From an uncultured Acidobacteriota bacterium (GTDB taxonomy: Bacteria > Acidobacteriota > JAAYUB01), in assembly GCA_937925645.1 (NCBI GenBank), contig CALAMB010000283.1, positions 1 through 8,144 on the forward strand: 8,144 bases of DNA. The letters run 5' to 3'. Every line of letters begins with the position of its first letter. Position 1 is the stretch's first letter. The translations under genes were made by a program, and so were the position numbers. The notes under the pieces are model-generated. The model was given only the letters and a program-made list of their open reading frames with translations, ran no database searches and was not told the DNA's origin. Below are positions 1 through 6,099 of this stretch, in pieces.

Positions 1-1925
1 GAATCCACCACTCCGTCGGTATAGGTGATCACCAGGTCCCCGGGATTCAGGCGGACGTCGCCGATCTCGAACGGCGTTTCGGGAAACGCGCCCAGCACCG
101 TGCCGCCCTCCGTGAGCGGGGTGACGGAACCGTCGGCGCGCACCAGCAGCGGCGACTCGTGGCCGGCGTTGCAATACTGGAGCCGCGCCTGGTCGCCGAG
201 AAAGCTCAGGTAGCACATCGTCGCGAACTTTTCGGGCGTCGTCAGCTTGTACAGGTGGCGGTTCAGCACCTGCAGCAGCATGGCCAGCCGGCGCACGTTT
301 TCGCCGTCCGCCAGGTGCTCCAGCGGCGGCTGGGCCCGGATGGCACTCTGCAGGCTGGCCATGAGCAGGGCCGCCGAGATGCCCTTGCCGCTGATGTCGC
401 CCACGACGACGTCGAGCAGCCGGTCCGACAGCGGCAGGTAATCGAAAAAGTCGCCGCTGACTTCCCGCGCCGGCAGGCAGCGCCCGTGCAGCCGGATGCC
501 GCAGATGCTGGGCGTGAATTTCGGGAAGAACTGCTGCTGGACCTCGCGGGCGATCTCAAGCTCCCGCTTGATGCGCTGCTTGTCGGCCACCTCGTGCAGG
601 AGCGCGACGATGCCCGCCGACATGGTGTTGAAGGAGTTCGACAACTCGCCGAGCTCGTCGGACCGCTTCACCGTGATGCGGTAATTCAGGTTTCCCTTCT
701 TGATCTCCTCGGTGCCGAGGGACAGCTGCCGCACCGACAGGGTGACCGACCGGATGATGAACAGCCCCACCACGATCGATACCACCTGGAGCACCACGAA
801 CAGGTAGATCAGGAAGAGCAGCAACTGGACCACCTCCTCGCTGACGGCGGTCCGCGTGGCCAGGTTGCGGATGATCGTCGTCAGCGGTATCTGGAGGTTG
901 GTCCAGATCCGCCGCTGCGTCGAGCTCGATGTGTCGAACGTGAACCAGTCGGTCACGTCAAAGGTGTTGGCCGAGTTGATGGGGTAATCCCACCAGTCGT
1001 GTGTTTTGCTCCGGGCGCGCTGGTGGTCCTTCAACTCCTCGGGCGTGACGATGGCCGGCTTCTGGCCCCGGAAACCGTTGAAGGCCTGGTACGAAATCAT
1101 CTGCGCCTGCGCGCCGCTCATCTGGACGGTCTCCGAAATGCTGACGAAGGCGCTCAGGTTGCTGTTGGCCAGCAGGTGGTTGAACAGCGGCTCCCGGAAG
1201 GGGATGAAGAGATCGAGGTAGTACTGCTGGTCCTCGATCCGCACCAGGTTGTGGCTGTAGATGAACAGGCTGAAGTTCTTGATGATGGTGCCGGAGTAGG
1301 GCAATTCCTGCAGCCAATCGGGCAGGAACTCGTCCTTGAAGGAGCGGTAGTCGAGGGAACTGTCGAGCAGGATGTGCTGCATGGTGCCGCGCTCGTCCAC
1401 GCGGTACAGCATGGTGGAGATGTCGGGCAGGTCGGGGGCGCGGGTGACGACCACGGTGCGAAAATTTTCCAGGAGAAACTCGGGATCATCCACCCGGTCA
1501 GGGTTGTTATAGAGGATTTCCGCCATGGCGGCGTTGACCGTCTGCAGGCGGAAGCTCATGCTCCGGAGCTCGCTCTGGAACACGAACAGCGACAGGTTGC
1601 TCGCGAAGATCAGCACGATCAGGAAGGCCAGGAGCAGGACCAGCGCCAGCGGCAGGAAGCCGGCGAACAGGTAGAAAAAGATCACCCGGTTGCGCACCCG
1701 GTAGAACAGCCGGTCCTTGAGGCGGCGGCCCAGCCGGTACAGCGCCCATCCGCCCGCGGCGGCGAAGCAGAGGGCGGCGACGCCCTTGCCGATGGCGTAC
1801 AGGTCGGCGGACATGAAGCTGAGGGCGGTGGCGAGGCAGTACAGCATCATGCCGCCGGCCAGGAGCCAGAACATGGGACTGCGCTTGAGCTGGCGCCAGG
1901 TGAATGACTCGCTGCCGGCGGGCAT
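1..1925 (-). CDS. Membrane-bound SpoIIE/PP2C-type protein serine phosphatase with HAMP domain (C-terminus cut by window edge)
   Basis: This gene encodes a predicted inner-membrane, metal-dependent Ser/Thr phosphatase of the RsbU/SpoIIE family. The sequence gives 641 full codons and stays open at the left edge. Hydrophobic segments lie near residues 17-38, 47-64 and 82-109. An extracytoplasmic region of about 250 residues follows (110-363), then a membrane segment at 364-392, a HAMP domain at about 391-444 and a short helical linker. The PP2C domain starts near the REVQQQFFP motif (460-468). It shows SGDFFDY (490-496), VGDISGKGISAA (508-519), NAGH (586-589) and TYTDG (634-638). Asp492, Asp510 and Asp637 are the expected metal ligands. 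The ATG start is supported by GGGAG just upstream, and the gene begins 12 bp after the thioesterase stop, so it is probably the last visible gene of that operon. Family members usually dephosphorylate anti-sigma antagonists, but none is visible here. I do not recognise the sensor region. Only the last few dozen residues should be missing. Confidence 0.93.
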   Translation of the reverse strand, partial: MPAGSESFTWRQLKRSPMFWLLAGGMMLYCLATALSFMSADLYAIGKGVAALCFAAAGGWALYRLGRRLKDRLFYRVRNRVIFFYLFAGFLPLALVLLLAFLIVLIFASNLSLFVFQSELRSMSFRLQTVNAAMAEILYNNPDRVDDPEFLLENFRTVVVTRAPDLPDISTMLYRVDERGTMQHILLDSSLDYRSFKDEFLPDWLQELPYSGTIIKNFSLFIYSHNLVRIEDQQYYLDLFIPFREPLFNHLLANSNLSAFVSISETVQMSGAQAQMISYQAFNGFRGQKPAIVTPEELKDHQRARSKTHDWWDYPINSANTFDVTDWFTFDTSSSTQRRIWTNLQIPLTTIIRNLATRTAVSEEVVQLLLFLIYLFVVLQVVSIVVGLFIIRSVTLSVRQLSLGTEEIKKGNLNYRITVKRSDELGELSNSFNTMSAGIVALLHEVADKQRIKRELEIAREVQQQFFPKFTPSICGIRLHGRCLPAREVSGDFFDYLPLSDRLLDVVVGDISGKGISAALLMASLQSAIRAQPPLEHLADGENVRRLAMLLQVLNRHLYKLTTPEKFATMCYLSFLGDQARLQYCNAGHESPLLVRADGSVTPLTEGGTVLGAFPETPFEIGDVRLNPGDLVITYTDGVVD

Positions 1926-1937
1926 GGCGGTTCTCCC

Positions 1938-2381
1938 TCAGCGCGTGTCGGCCGGCCGGCTCCAGGCGGCCAGCATCGTTGCGTACGGCGCCGGCACGGT
2001 GGTCCGGCGGCCCTCCCCGTCGACCGGCACATGGGTGGTCTCGCCTTCGGCGATGAGGCGGTTCTGACCGAGGTGGAAAATCTCGTAACGGAAACGGAGC
2101 AGCCGCGCGCTCACCGGATCAAGACGGGTGCGGATCCGGATGGGATCGTCGTAGGTCACCGGCGCCTTGTACCGGCAGCGCGCTTCGGCGACCACGAGGT
2201 AGATGCGCTCCTGCCGCTCCAGGTCGGCGTAGGCGAAGCCCGCCGCGCGGCAGAATTCGGTCCGGCCCATCTCGAACCAGACCAGGTGCACGCTGTGGTG
2301 GGCCACGCCCATGCGGTCCGTTTCGGCATAGCGCACGCGCAGGTCGATGTCCACGTGAGGGGCGGCGGCGGGCGCTGTCAT
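1938..2381 (-). CDS. Acyl-CoA thioesterase, YbgC/FadM-like hotdog fold (4HBT family)
   Basis: This gene encodes a 147-residue cytoplasmic hotdog-fold thioesterase, the usual size for the YbgC/FadM group, which hydrolyses acyl-CoA or related thioesters. The diagnostic N-terminal block is RYAETDRMGVAHH (residues 17-29), where Asp22 matches the catalytic Asp of the family's Y-x-DTD-x-x-G motif. It is followed by WFEMGRTEF (35-43) and by the typical VVAEARCRYKAPVTYDDP stretch (63-80). The reading frame stays open upstream to 2585, but that part has no family similarity and lies inside the M16-like gene. The ATG at 2381 puts the conserved domain ten residues from the N-terminus. Its ATG overlaps the upstream TGA (ATGA), which suggests translational coupling. 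YbgC often lies beside tol-pal genes; none is seen here, so the substrate and pathway are unknown. Confidence 0.88.
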   Translation of the reverse strand: MTAPAAAPHVDIDLRVRYAETDRMGVAHHSVHLVWFEMGRTEFCRAAGFAYADLERQERIYLVVAEARCRYKAPVTYDDPIRIRTRLDPVSARLLRFRYEIFHLGQNRLIAEGETTHVPVDGEGRRTTVPAPYATMLAAWSRPADTR

Positions 2382-3766
2382 CGGTCCTGGCCCCAGGTCC
2401 GCGCGGCAACCGGCTGGAGAGCGGCCGGCCAGGCGGCCGGCGGGACCGCCCCGTCCGTCACGAGGACCGCCTTGAGTTGCGCGGCGGCGAGGTAGTGGCC
2501 GGCGTAGTATTGCAGATCTTCCTTGATCACCTGGTCCAGCCGCTCGGCGAACGTGGCCAGGTGACGGGTGCCCAGCCGGTACCACTCCACCGCGAGCAGT
2601 TCGTCCATCAGGGTGTCGGGATCGGCCAGGCGGCGGTCCTGCTCGGCGGCCAAACGGAGGCGGACTTCCCGGAACTCCTCTTCGGAAAAACGGCCGGCGG
2701 CGATTTCCCGGAGCTGGCGCAGGACTTCTCCCGTCGCCGGCTCGATGGCGGCGCCAACGCCGGTGAGACGGATGCGGAACGCGCCGCGCAGCATTCGGGC
2801 CTCGGCGGCCGCCGACGCTTCGACGCCGGGATGCTCCGCCAGCCAGGGGGCCAGCCGCCGCTGCAGCAGCAGGGCGAGGAGCTCGCCGGCCAGGCCGTCT
2901 TCATGCCGGCGGCGGACGCTCTCGGCCCCGAGGAAGACACAGGCGGCCGCGGCGCCGGGCAGCCGCACCGCCTGCGTGCGGACCGCCGCGTCCGGCCGGG
3001 GGGGCTGGAACTGGTAATCCGGCGCCGCGCGCTTGATCCAGGGGCCGAAATATTGGCTGGCCAGGCGGCGCAGCTCGGGCGCCGCGGCGTCCGACGAGAT
3101 CAGCAACAGCGAGCGGTTGGGGATCACGCAGCGGCGGAAAAAGCGGATGACGTCGTCCAGTTCGATGCCGCCCACGGACTGCGGCGTCCCGCGCGGCGGG
3201 GCGCCGTAAGGGAAGGGGGCGAACACCAGGCGCTGCCACTCCTGGCGGGCCACTTCCTGCGGCTGGTCCTCGATGCGGATGTTCTCCAGCCGGACCGCAT
3301 CGCGCACCTGGCTGAATATCTCCGCGTCGAAATCGGGCTGGATCACGGCGCCGGCCAGGAGGCGCACCGCCGGCTCCAGCATGTCCGGCGGTCCGGCCAC
3401 GGTGAAGCGCATGCCGTCGGCGTCGATGGCGACGTCGATGGCCAGGGGAAGTTGCGCCGGGTCGCGCGGCGCCCAGTCGAGTTCGGCGCGCCGGCGCAAC
3501 ACGTTCAGCAGATACTGGCCGGTCAGGCCGGCGGTGCCGCTCTTGCCGGGCGGATCGAAAACCGAGCCGTTGGCCACCAGCAGGTGCGCCACGAACCGGT
3601 CCTGGTGCAGCGGCACGGCCGCGACGGTCATCTCGTTGAGCAGGATGCGCCGGTTCACCGTCGGGGTGTCCGGCGCGGCGCCGGCGGCCGCCGGAACGGC
3701 CGCGGCCGGCATGAGCGCGAGCGCAAGTGCCGCCAGCGTCAGCAGGAAAATAAACCGAACCGTCAC
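2378..3766 (-). CDS. Secreted M16 (insulinase/pitrilysin-like) family protein, predicted catalytically inactive
   Basis: This gene encodes a 462-residue protein when started at the GTG at 3766. A strong GGGAGG ribosome site lies 8 nt upstream, and this start places a clean signal peptide (short basic n-region, Leu/Ala core, Ala-rich cleavage area near residues 23-31) at the N-terminus. A GTG at 3808 in the same frame is less likely because it lies inside the promoter and start region. M16 landmarks are visible: an RDAVRLENIRIEDQP stretch (155-169), PFPYGAPPRGT (184-194), and DDVIRFFRRCVIPNRSLLLIS (204-224), which matches the usual PN-x-x-L segment. At the HxxEH zinc site the sequence reads GLTGQYLLN (80-88), so both His and the Glu are gone, although a Glu equivalent to the distal ligand remains (Glu161). 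It is therefore probably a non-catalytic M16 homologue, known in the family as the partner of an active subunit. No active M16 gene is in the window. It acts outside the cytoplasm and heads the operon. Confidence 0.85.
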   Translation of the reverse strand: MTVRFIFLLTLAALALALMPAAAVPAAAGAAPDTPTVNRRILLNEMTVAAVPLHQDRFVAHLLVANGSVFDPPGKSGTAGLTGQYLLNVLRRRAELDWAPRDPAQLPLAIDVAIDADGMRFTVAGPPDMLEPAVRLLAGAVIQPDFDAEIFSQVRDAVRLENIRIEDQPQEVARQEWQRLVFAPFPYGAPPRGTPQSVGGIELDDVIRFFRRCVIPNRSLLLISSDAAAPELRRLASQYFGPWIKRAAPDYQFQPPRPDAAVRTQAVRLPGAAAACVFLGAESVRRRHEDGLAGELLALLLQRRLAPWLAEHPGVEASAAAEARMLRGAFRIRLTGVGAAIEPATGEVLRQLREIAAGRFSEEEFREVRLRLAAEQDRRLADPDTLMDELLAVEWYRLGTRHLATFAERLDQVIKEDLQYYAGHYLAAAQLKAVLVTDGAVPPAAWPAALQPVAARTWGQDR

Positions 3767-3774
3767 AGCGTCTG

Positions 3775-3780
3775 CCTCCC
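3775..3780 (-). promoter_or_regulatory. Ribosome binding site deciding the GTG start of the M16-like gene
   Basis: On the minus strand this reads GGGAGG, 8 nt before the GTG at 3766. It selects that GTG over the in-frame GTG at 3808, which has no comparable site and nearly coincides with the -10 box. Confidence 0.7.
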
Positions 3781-3786
3781 GGATGA

Positions 3787-3806
3787 GAATCCCGCGCGCG
3801 GGATTC
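3787..3806. promoter_or_regulatory. Perfect 20-bp palindrome at the predicted transcription start (operator or 5' hairpin)
   Basis: GAATCCCGCGCGCGGGATTC equals its own reverse complement over all 20 bases; the flanking bases do not extend the match. It begins 4 bp downstream of the minus-strand TATAAT, so it would cover roughly -2 to +18 of the M16-operon transcript. It could be a dimer operator, or in RNA an 8-bp stem with a CGCG loop at the very 5' end. The symmetry is seen; the function is inferred. Confidence 0.55.
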
Positions 3807-3810
3807 ACTC

Positions 3811-3838
3811 ATTATACTGTAAACGCGCCGGAGCGCAA
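3811..3838 (-). promoter_or_regulatory. Predicted sigma-70-type promoter of the M16/thioesterase/phosphatase operon
   Basis: The minus strand carries a perfect TATAAT (3811-3816) in otherwise very GC-rich DNA. A weak -35, TTGCGC, lies at 3833-3838 with a 16-bp spacer. The predicted start near 3804 gives a 5' leader of about 38 nt to the GTG at 3766. The -10 is strong and the -35 poor, so an activator may be needed. Confidence 0.6.
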
Positions 3839-3863
3839 TCCCGGCCCCGGAAACGGACCGGCG

Positions 3864-3892
3864 TTGGGACCGGCGGCTTTCTCTGTTAGAAT
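3864..3892 (+). promoter_or_regulatory. Predicted extended -10 promoter of the RNA methyltransferase gene
   Basis: TTGGGA (3864-3869) and TAGAAT (3887-3892) are separated by 17 bp. A TG one base before the -10 (3884-3885) makes it an extended -10. Transcription would start near 3899, about 52 nt before the ATG at 3952. The 9-mer GGACCGGCG occurs at 3855-3863 and again at 3867-3875, straddling the -35 with a 12-bp offset, which may be an activator or repressor site. The promoter is divergent from the one at 3811-3838. Confidence 0.55.
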
Positions 3893-3951
3893 GGTACGTC
3901 GGACGGCGCCGGCCGGTTCGCGGACGCCGCCGGCGGCAACGAGGTGACGCC

Positions 3952-5328
3952 ATGATCACGCTTCAGACGCTCAAGGAGATGCAGGCCGCCCTGCAGGCCG
4001 TGCTCGAGGAAGGGGCCTACCTGCGGGACGCGCTCAGCGGCGTGCTGCGGGGCAAGGAGCTGTCAACGGCGGAGCGGGCCTGGATCCGGGAAACGTTCTA
4101 CCGGGCCATCCAGCTCAAGAACCGGTACTGGACGCAGCAGGAGGCGTTCGCGGCCGAGCATCCCGGCAAGGACGAATCGGTCATCGACATCCGGCTGGTC
4201 ATCACCAGCCAGCAGCGGGAGAAGCGGGACCTGTTCGCCGTGGACCGCCACGTGCAGGCGCTGCTGCGGCCCAAGTCGCGCGTCCGCAAGTTCATCGAGT
4301 TCCTCGACGAGCATCCGCCCGGCCGCCTCTTCCCGCCGCTGAAACAGGATCCGCTGGAGCACCTGTGGCGCTTCCACTCCCATCCGCTCTGGCTGGTGCG
4401 GAAATGGCTGGGCAGCCTGACGCCCGAGGAGACGCTGGCGCTCTGCCGTTTCAACAACGGGCCGCCGGAGGCAGTGCTGCGGGTGAATCCGCTGAAAAAC
4501 TCCCGGGAGGAACTGCTGGCGCGGCTGGTCGAGGCGGGCGCGCGCTGCGAACCCGATCCGGTGGCGCCCCTGGCGATCCGGGCGGACCACCGCTTCGATC
4601 CGCTCACCCAGCCCGGCTACCGCGAGGGACGCTTCACCCTGCAGAGCGTGTCGTCGCAGCTGGTGTGCCTCTACGTCAATCCGAAACCCGGGATGCGGGT
4701 TTTGGACTACTGCGCCGGCGAGGGCGGGAAGACGCTGCTGCTGGCCCACCTGATGAAGGGGCGGGGCGAGGTTCACGCCCACGACGCCCAGGGCTGGCGC
4801 CTGCGCAACCTGCAGCTCCGGGCCCGGCGCGAGGGGGTGGGCAACGTCCGCCTGGGCGGCCTGCGCGAGATCCGGAATCTCGCCGGCCGGTTCGATCGCG
4901 TGCTCCTGGACGTGCCCTGTTCGGGCAGCGGCAACCTGCGCCACCAGCCGGAGCTGCGCTGGAAGCTGCAGCCCGCCGACCTGAACCGGTTCAACCGCCA
5001 GCAGCTGGAGATCCTGGAGGAGGCGTTCCCGCTGACCGCGCCCGGCGGGCTGCTCGCCTACGTCACCTGCTCGCTGTTCCGTGAGGAAAACCACAAGGTG
5101 GTCCATCGCTTCCTCAAGACCCACCCCGAGTGGCGACTGGTGAAGCCGGCCGAGCACCTGGCCAGGGACCATGCCAAAAATTTCTGGGTCGAGGCCGACG
5201 CGCTCAAGCCCTTCGCCGGCCCCGACTACTTCGAGATCCTGCCGTACCGGGATCACCTGCCGGCCATGTTCTGCGCCATCCTGAAACGGGAGAAGGCGAG
5301 CCCGGCGGAAGACGAGGCTCGAAGCTAA
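3952..5328 (+). CDS. RsmB/NOP-family RNA (cytosine-5) methyltransferase
   Basis: This gene encodes a 458-residue cytoplasmic SAM-dependent enzyme that methylates cytosine C5 in RNA, probably 16S rRNA by analogy with RsmB. The N-terminal part (about residues 1-60, with LSTAERAWIRETFYRAIQ at 37-54) resembles the NusB-like domain of RsmB. The catalytic half begins with GRFTLQSVSSQL (226-237), then motif I DYCAGEGGKT (252-261). Motif IV is DVPCSGSGNLR (320-330) with Cys323, and motif VI is YVTCS (370-374) with Cys373, the expected nucleophile. Both cysteines needed for the NOP/RsmB mechanism are present. Motif I has GEGG where many homologues have APGG. GAGGTGA at 3941-3947 supports the ATG. It is transcribed alone, divergently from the M16 operon, and no clear terminator hairpin follows. 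The length is normal for RsmB. The exact target base cannot be told, so I give no symbol. Confidence 0.92.
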   Translation: MITLQTLKEMQAALQAVLEEGAYLRDALSGVLRGKELSTAERAWIRETFYRAIQLKNRYWTQQEAFAAEHPGKDESVIDIRLVITSQQREKRDLFAVDRHVQALLRPKSRVRKFIEFLDEHPPGRLFPPLKQDPLEHLWRFHSHPLWLVRKWLGSLTPEETLALCRFNNGPPEAVLRVNPLKNSREELLARLVEAGARCEPDPVAPLAIRADHRFDPLTQPGYREGRFTLQSVSSQLVCLYVNPKPGMRVLDYCAGEGGKTLLLAHLMKGRGEVHAHDAQGWRLRNLQLRARREGVGNVRLGGLREIRNLAGRFDRVLLDVPCSGSGNLRHQPELRWKLQPADLNRFNRQQLEILEEAFPLTAPGGLLAYVTCSLFREENHKVVHRFLKTHPEWRLVKPAEHLARDHAKNFWVEADALKPFAGPDYFEILPYRDHLPAMFCAILKREKASPAEDEARS

Positions 5329-5344
5329 CGTTTCGTTTCCTCCC

Positions 5345-5405
5345 TTCGTGCTCGCAATTCGTGCTCGCAATTCGTGCTCGTAATTCGTAATCGTGATCGT
5401 AATCG
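5345..5405 (+). repeat. Tandem array 1 of TCG-hexamers, starting as a 13-bp repeat
   Basis: The 13-mer TTCGTGCTCGCAA occurs at 5345-5357 and 5358-5370, with a one-base variant at 5371-5383. TTCGTAA, TCGTGA and TCGTAA follow, to 5402. The 13-mer is two hexamers of the TCGTNN family with one extra T, so this is the same family as the array at 5984-6068. The array starts 16 bp after the methyltransferase stop. Confidence 0.9.
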
Positions 5406-5409
5406 AGGC

Positions 5410-5438
5410 TCGAGACTCGAGGCAAGAGGCTCGTTCCC
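5410..5438 (+). repeat. CTCGAG-rich linker, copy 1
   Basis: The sequence directly after array 1 matches 6069-6096 at 27 of 29 aligned positions, with one substitution and one single-base gap. It contains TCGAGACTCGAGGC, then AGAGGCTC, then TTCCC. The linker occupies the same place in both modules, which shows that the modules are related units and not independent simple repeats. Confidence 0.8.
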
Positions 5439-5523
5439 GTAACGCGGACATCGGACATCGGCGCAAACGTTTCGGGTTTCGCGGTTCGGGGCTCGCGGGG
5501 CTCCAGTTTCGGGGCTTGAGTCT

Positions 5524-5558
5524 CGTCTCCCGTCTGCCGTCTCTCCTCTCCCGTCTCC
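5524..5558 (+). repeat. Five 7-bp CGTCTCC-like tandem units
   Basis: The units are CGTCTCC, CGTCTGC, CGTCTCT, CCTCTCC and CGTCTCC, without gaps. The stretch is almost purely pyrimidine on the plus strand and leads, after two bases, into the 8-bp array at 5561. Confidence 0.8.
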
Positions 5559-5560
5559 CT

Positions 5561-5600
5561 ATTCACCGATTCACCGACTCACCGATTCACCGACTCACCG
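5561..5600 (+). repeat. Five 8-bp A(T/C)TCACCG tandem units
   Basis: Exact units are ATTCACCG, ATTCACCG, ACTCACCG, ATTCACCG and ACTCACCG. Only position 2 varies, always T or C. This array holds the place in module 1 that the 7-bp array at 6100-6197 holds in module 2, and both share a TTCACCG core. Confidence 0.9.
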
Positions 5601-5614
5601 TTCCTCTGCTCGTG

Positions 5615-5915
5615 GCACGATCCACCGGTTGGCAATGTGGAGGTACCGCGAGCGGCAGCGAGCGGCGCGAAGGCCCACTTGGCACGCATGATCCCATGCG
5701 CCCAACCACTCTGTCCGTGCCGTTTGAGTGCTCGGCCGGTTAAAAGGGCAAAACTATCGCCGCGGGTTCAGTAACGGCACACCAGGTCGCGTGACACGCC
5801 CTGCCGCCACCGTGATGGAATGGTGTCGCGGCGTCGGGACATCGAGCCGGTTGGCCCCTCGCTGCCGCTCGCTGCCGCTCGCGGTACCTCCCGCCTGCCG
5901 GCTGTTTGATCGTGC
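5615..5915. repeat. Imperfect inverted repeat (301 bp overall) with 28-bp identical core; possible MITE-like element or structured RNA
   Basis: Bases 5639-5666 and the reverse complement of 5864-5891 are identical over 28 bp, centred on GAGGTACCGCGAGCGGCAGC. Going outward with no gap, GCACGATC (5615-5622) pairs with 5908-5915, giving 44 of 52 matching positions per arm. Inward, similarity continues with small gaps, and an inner pair GTGCCGTT (5717-5724) with 5773-5780 can close a loop. A side hairpin (CCGC CACC at 5804-5811 against GGTG and GCGG at 5822-5831) lies in the right arm. No transposase is present and I see no clear target-site duplication, so a mobile origin is inferred only. Confidence 0.65.
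5618..5630 (+). repeat. 13-bp direct repeat CGATCCACCGGTT, copy 1
   Basis: CGATCCACCGGTT is repeated exactly at 6262-6274. This copy lies 18 bp after the end of the 8-bp array, inside the left outer arm of the inverted repeat. Confidence 0.75.
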
Positions 5916-5944
5916 TCATGCTCATGGCTTCAGTTAAAACAATC

Positions 5945-5961
5945 CTGCCAACAATTGGCAG
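5945..5961. repeat. Short perfect hairpin, 7-bp stem
   Basis: CTGCCAA and TTGGCAG flank a CAA loop. Read on the minus strand a GATTGTTTT tail follows, which looks like a weak Rho-independent terminator, but no minus-strand gene ends here. Its role is unclear; it lies between the inverted-repeat segment and array 2. Confidence 0.45.
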
Positions 5962-5983
5962 AAATACGGGAGTAACTGAGTAA

Positions 5984-6068
5984 TCGTGCTCGTAATTCGT
6001 AATCGTAATCGTACTCGTAATCGTACTCGTACTCGTAATCGTAATCGTAATCGTAATCGTAATCGTAA
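5984..6068 (+). repeat. Tandem array 2 of TCGTAA/TCGTAC hexamers (14 units)
   Basis: Fourteen units run without interruption. The first is TCGTGC, one has an extra T (5996-6002), three are TCGTAC and the rest are TCGTAA, ending with a run of six identical units (6033-6068). The short plus-strand frame through it encodes only alternating Arg/Asn/Thr, so it is not a gene. Confidence 0.92.
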
Positions 6069-6096
6069 TCGAGACTCGAGGCTAGAGGCTCTTCCC
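6069..6096 (+). repeat. CTCGAG-rich linker, copy 2
   Basis: Counterpart of 5410-5438, directly after array 2. It differs by one substitution and lacks one G. Confidence 0.8.
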
Positions 6097-6099
6097 CCC

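Noticed and set aside
159..1907. Very long plus-strand open frame (582 codons) opposite the phosphatase
   Set aside because: It is antisense to a gene with clear HAMP and PP2C motifs. Its product is rich in Gln, His, Glu and Arg with no family features, as expected for a shadow frame in GC-rich DNA.
2382..2585. N-terminal extension of the thioesterase frame up to 2585
   Set aside because: The extra 68 residues overlap the M16-like gene and are Gly/Pro/Arg-rich without similarity to the family; the ATG at 2381 fits the family length.
2477..3889. 470-codon plus-strand open frame opposite the M16-like gene
   Set aside because: Compositionally biased product without domains. The minus strand has the signal peptide, M16 landmarks and ribosome site.
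3926..3937. 12-bp palindrome GCCGCCGGCGGC in the methyltransferase leader
   Set aside because: Made only of G and C in very GC-rich DNA, so likely by chance; it could form only a short stem next to the ribosome site.
4063..5466. 467-codon minus-strand open frame opposite the methyltransferase
   Set aside because: Antisense to conserved methyltransferase motifs and starts inside the repeat region; no domain visible.
5945..5961. Rho-independent terminator of the methyltransferase gene
   Set aside because: It is over 600 bp downstream, and the plus-strand side is followed by AAATACGG, not a T run.
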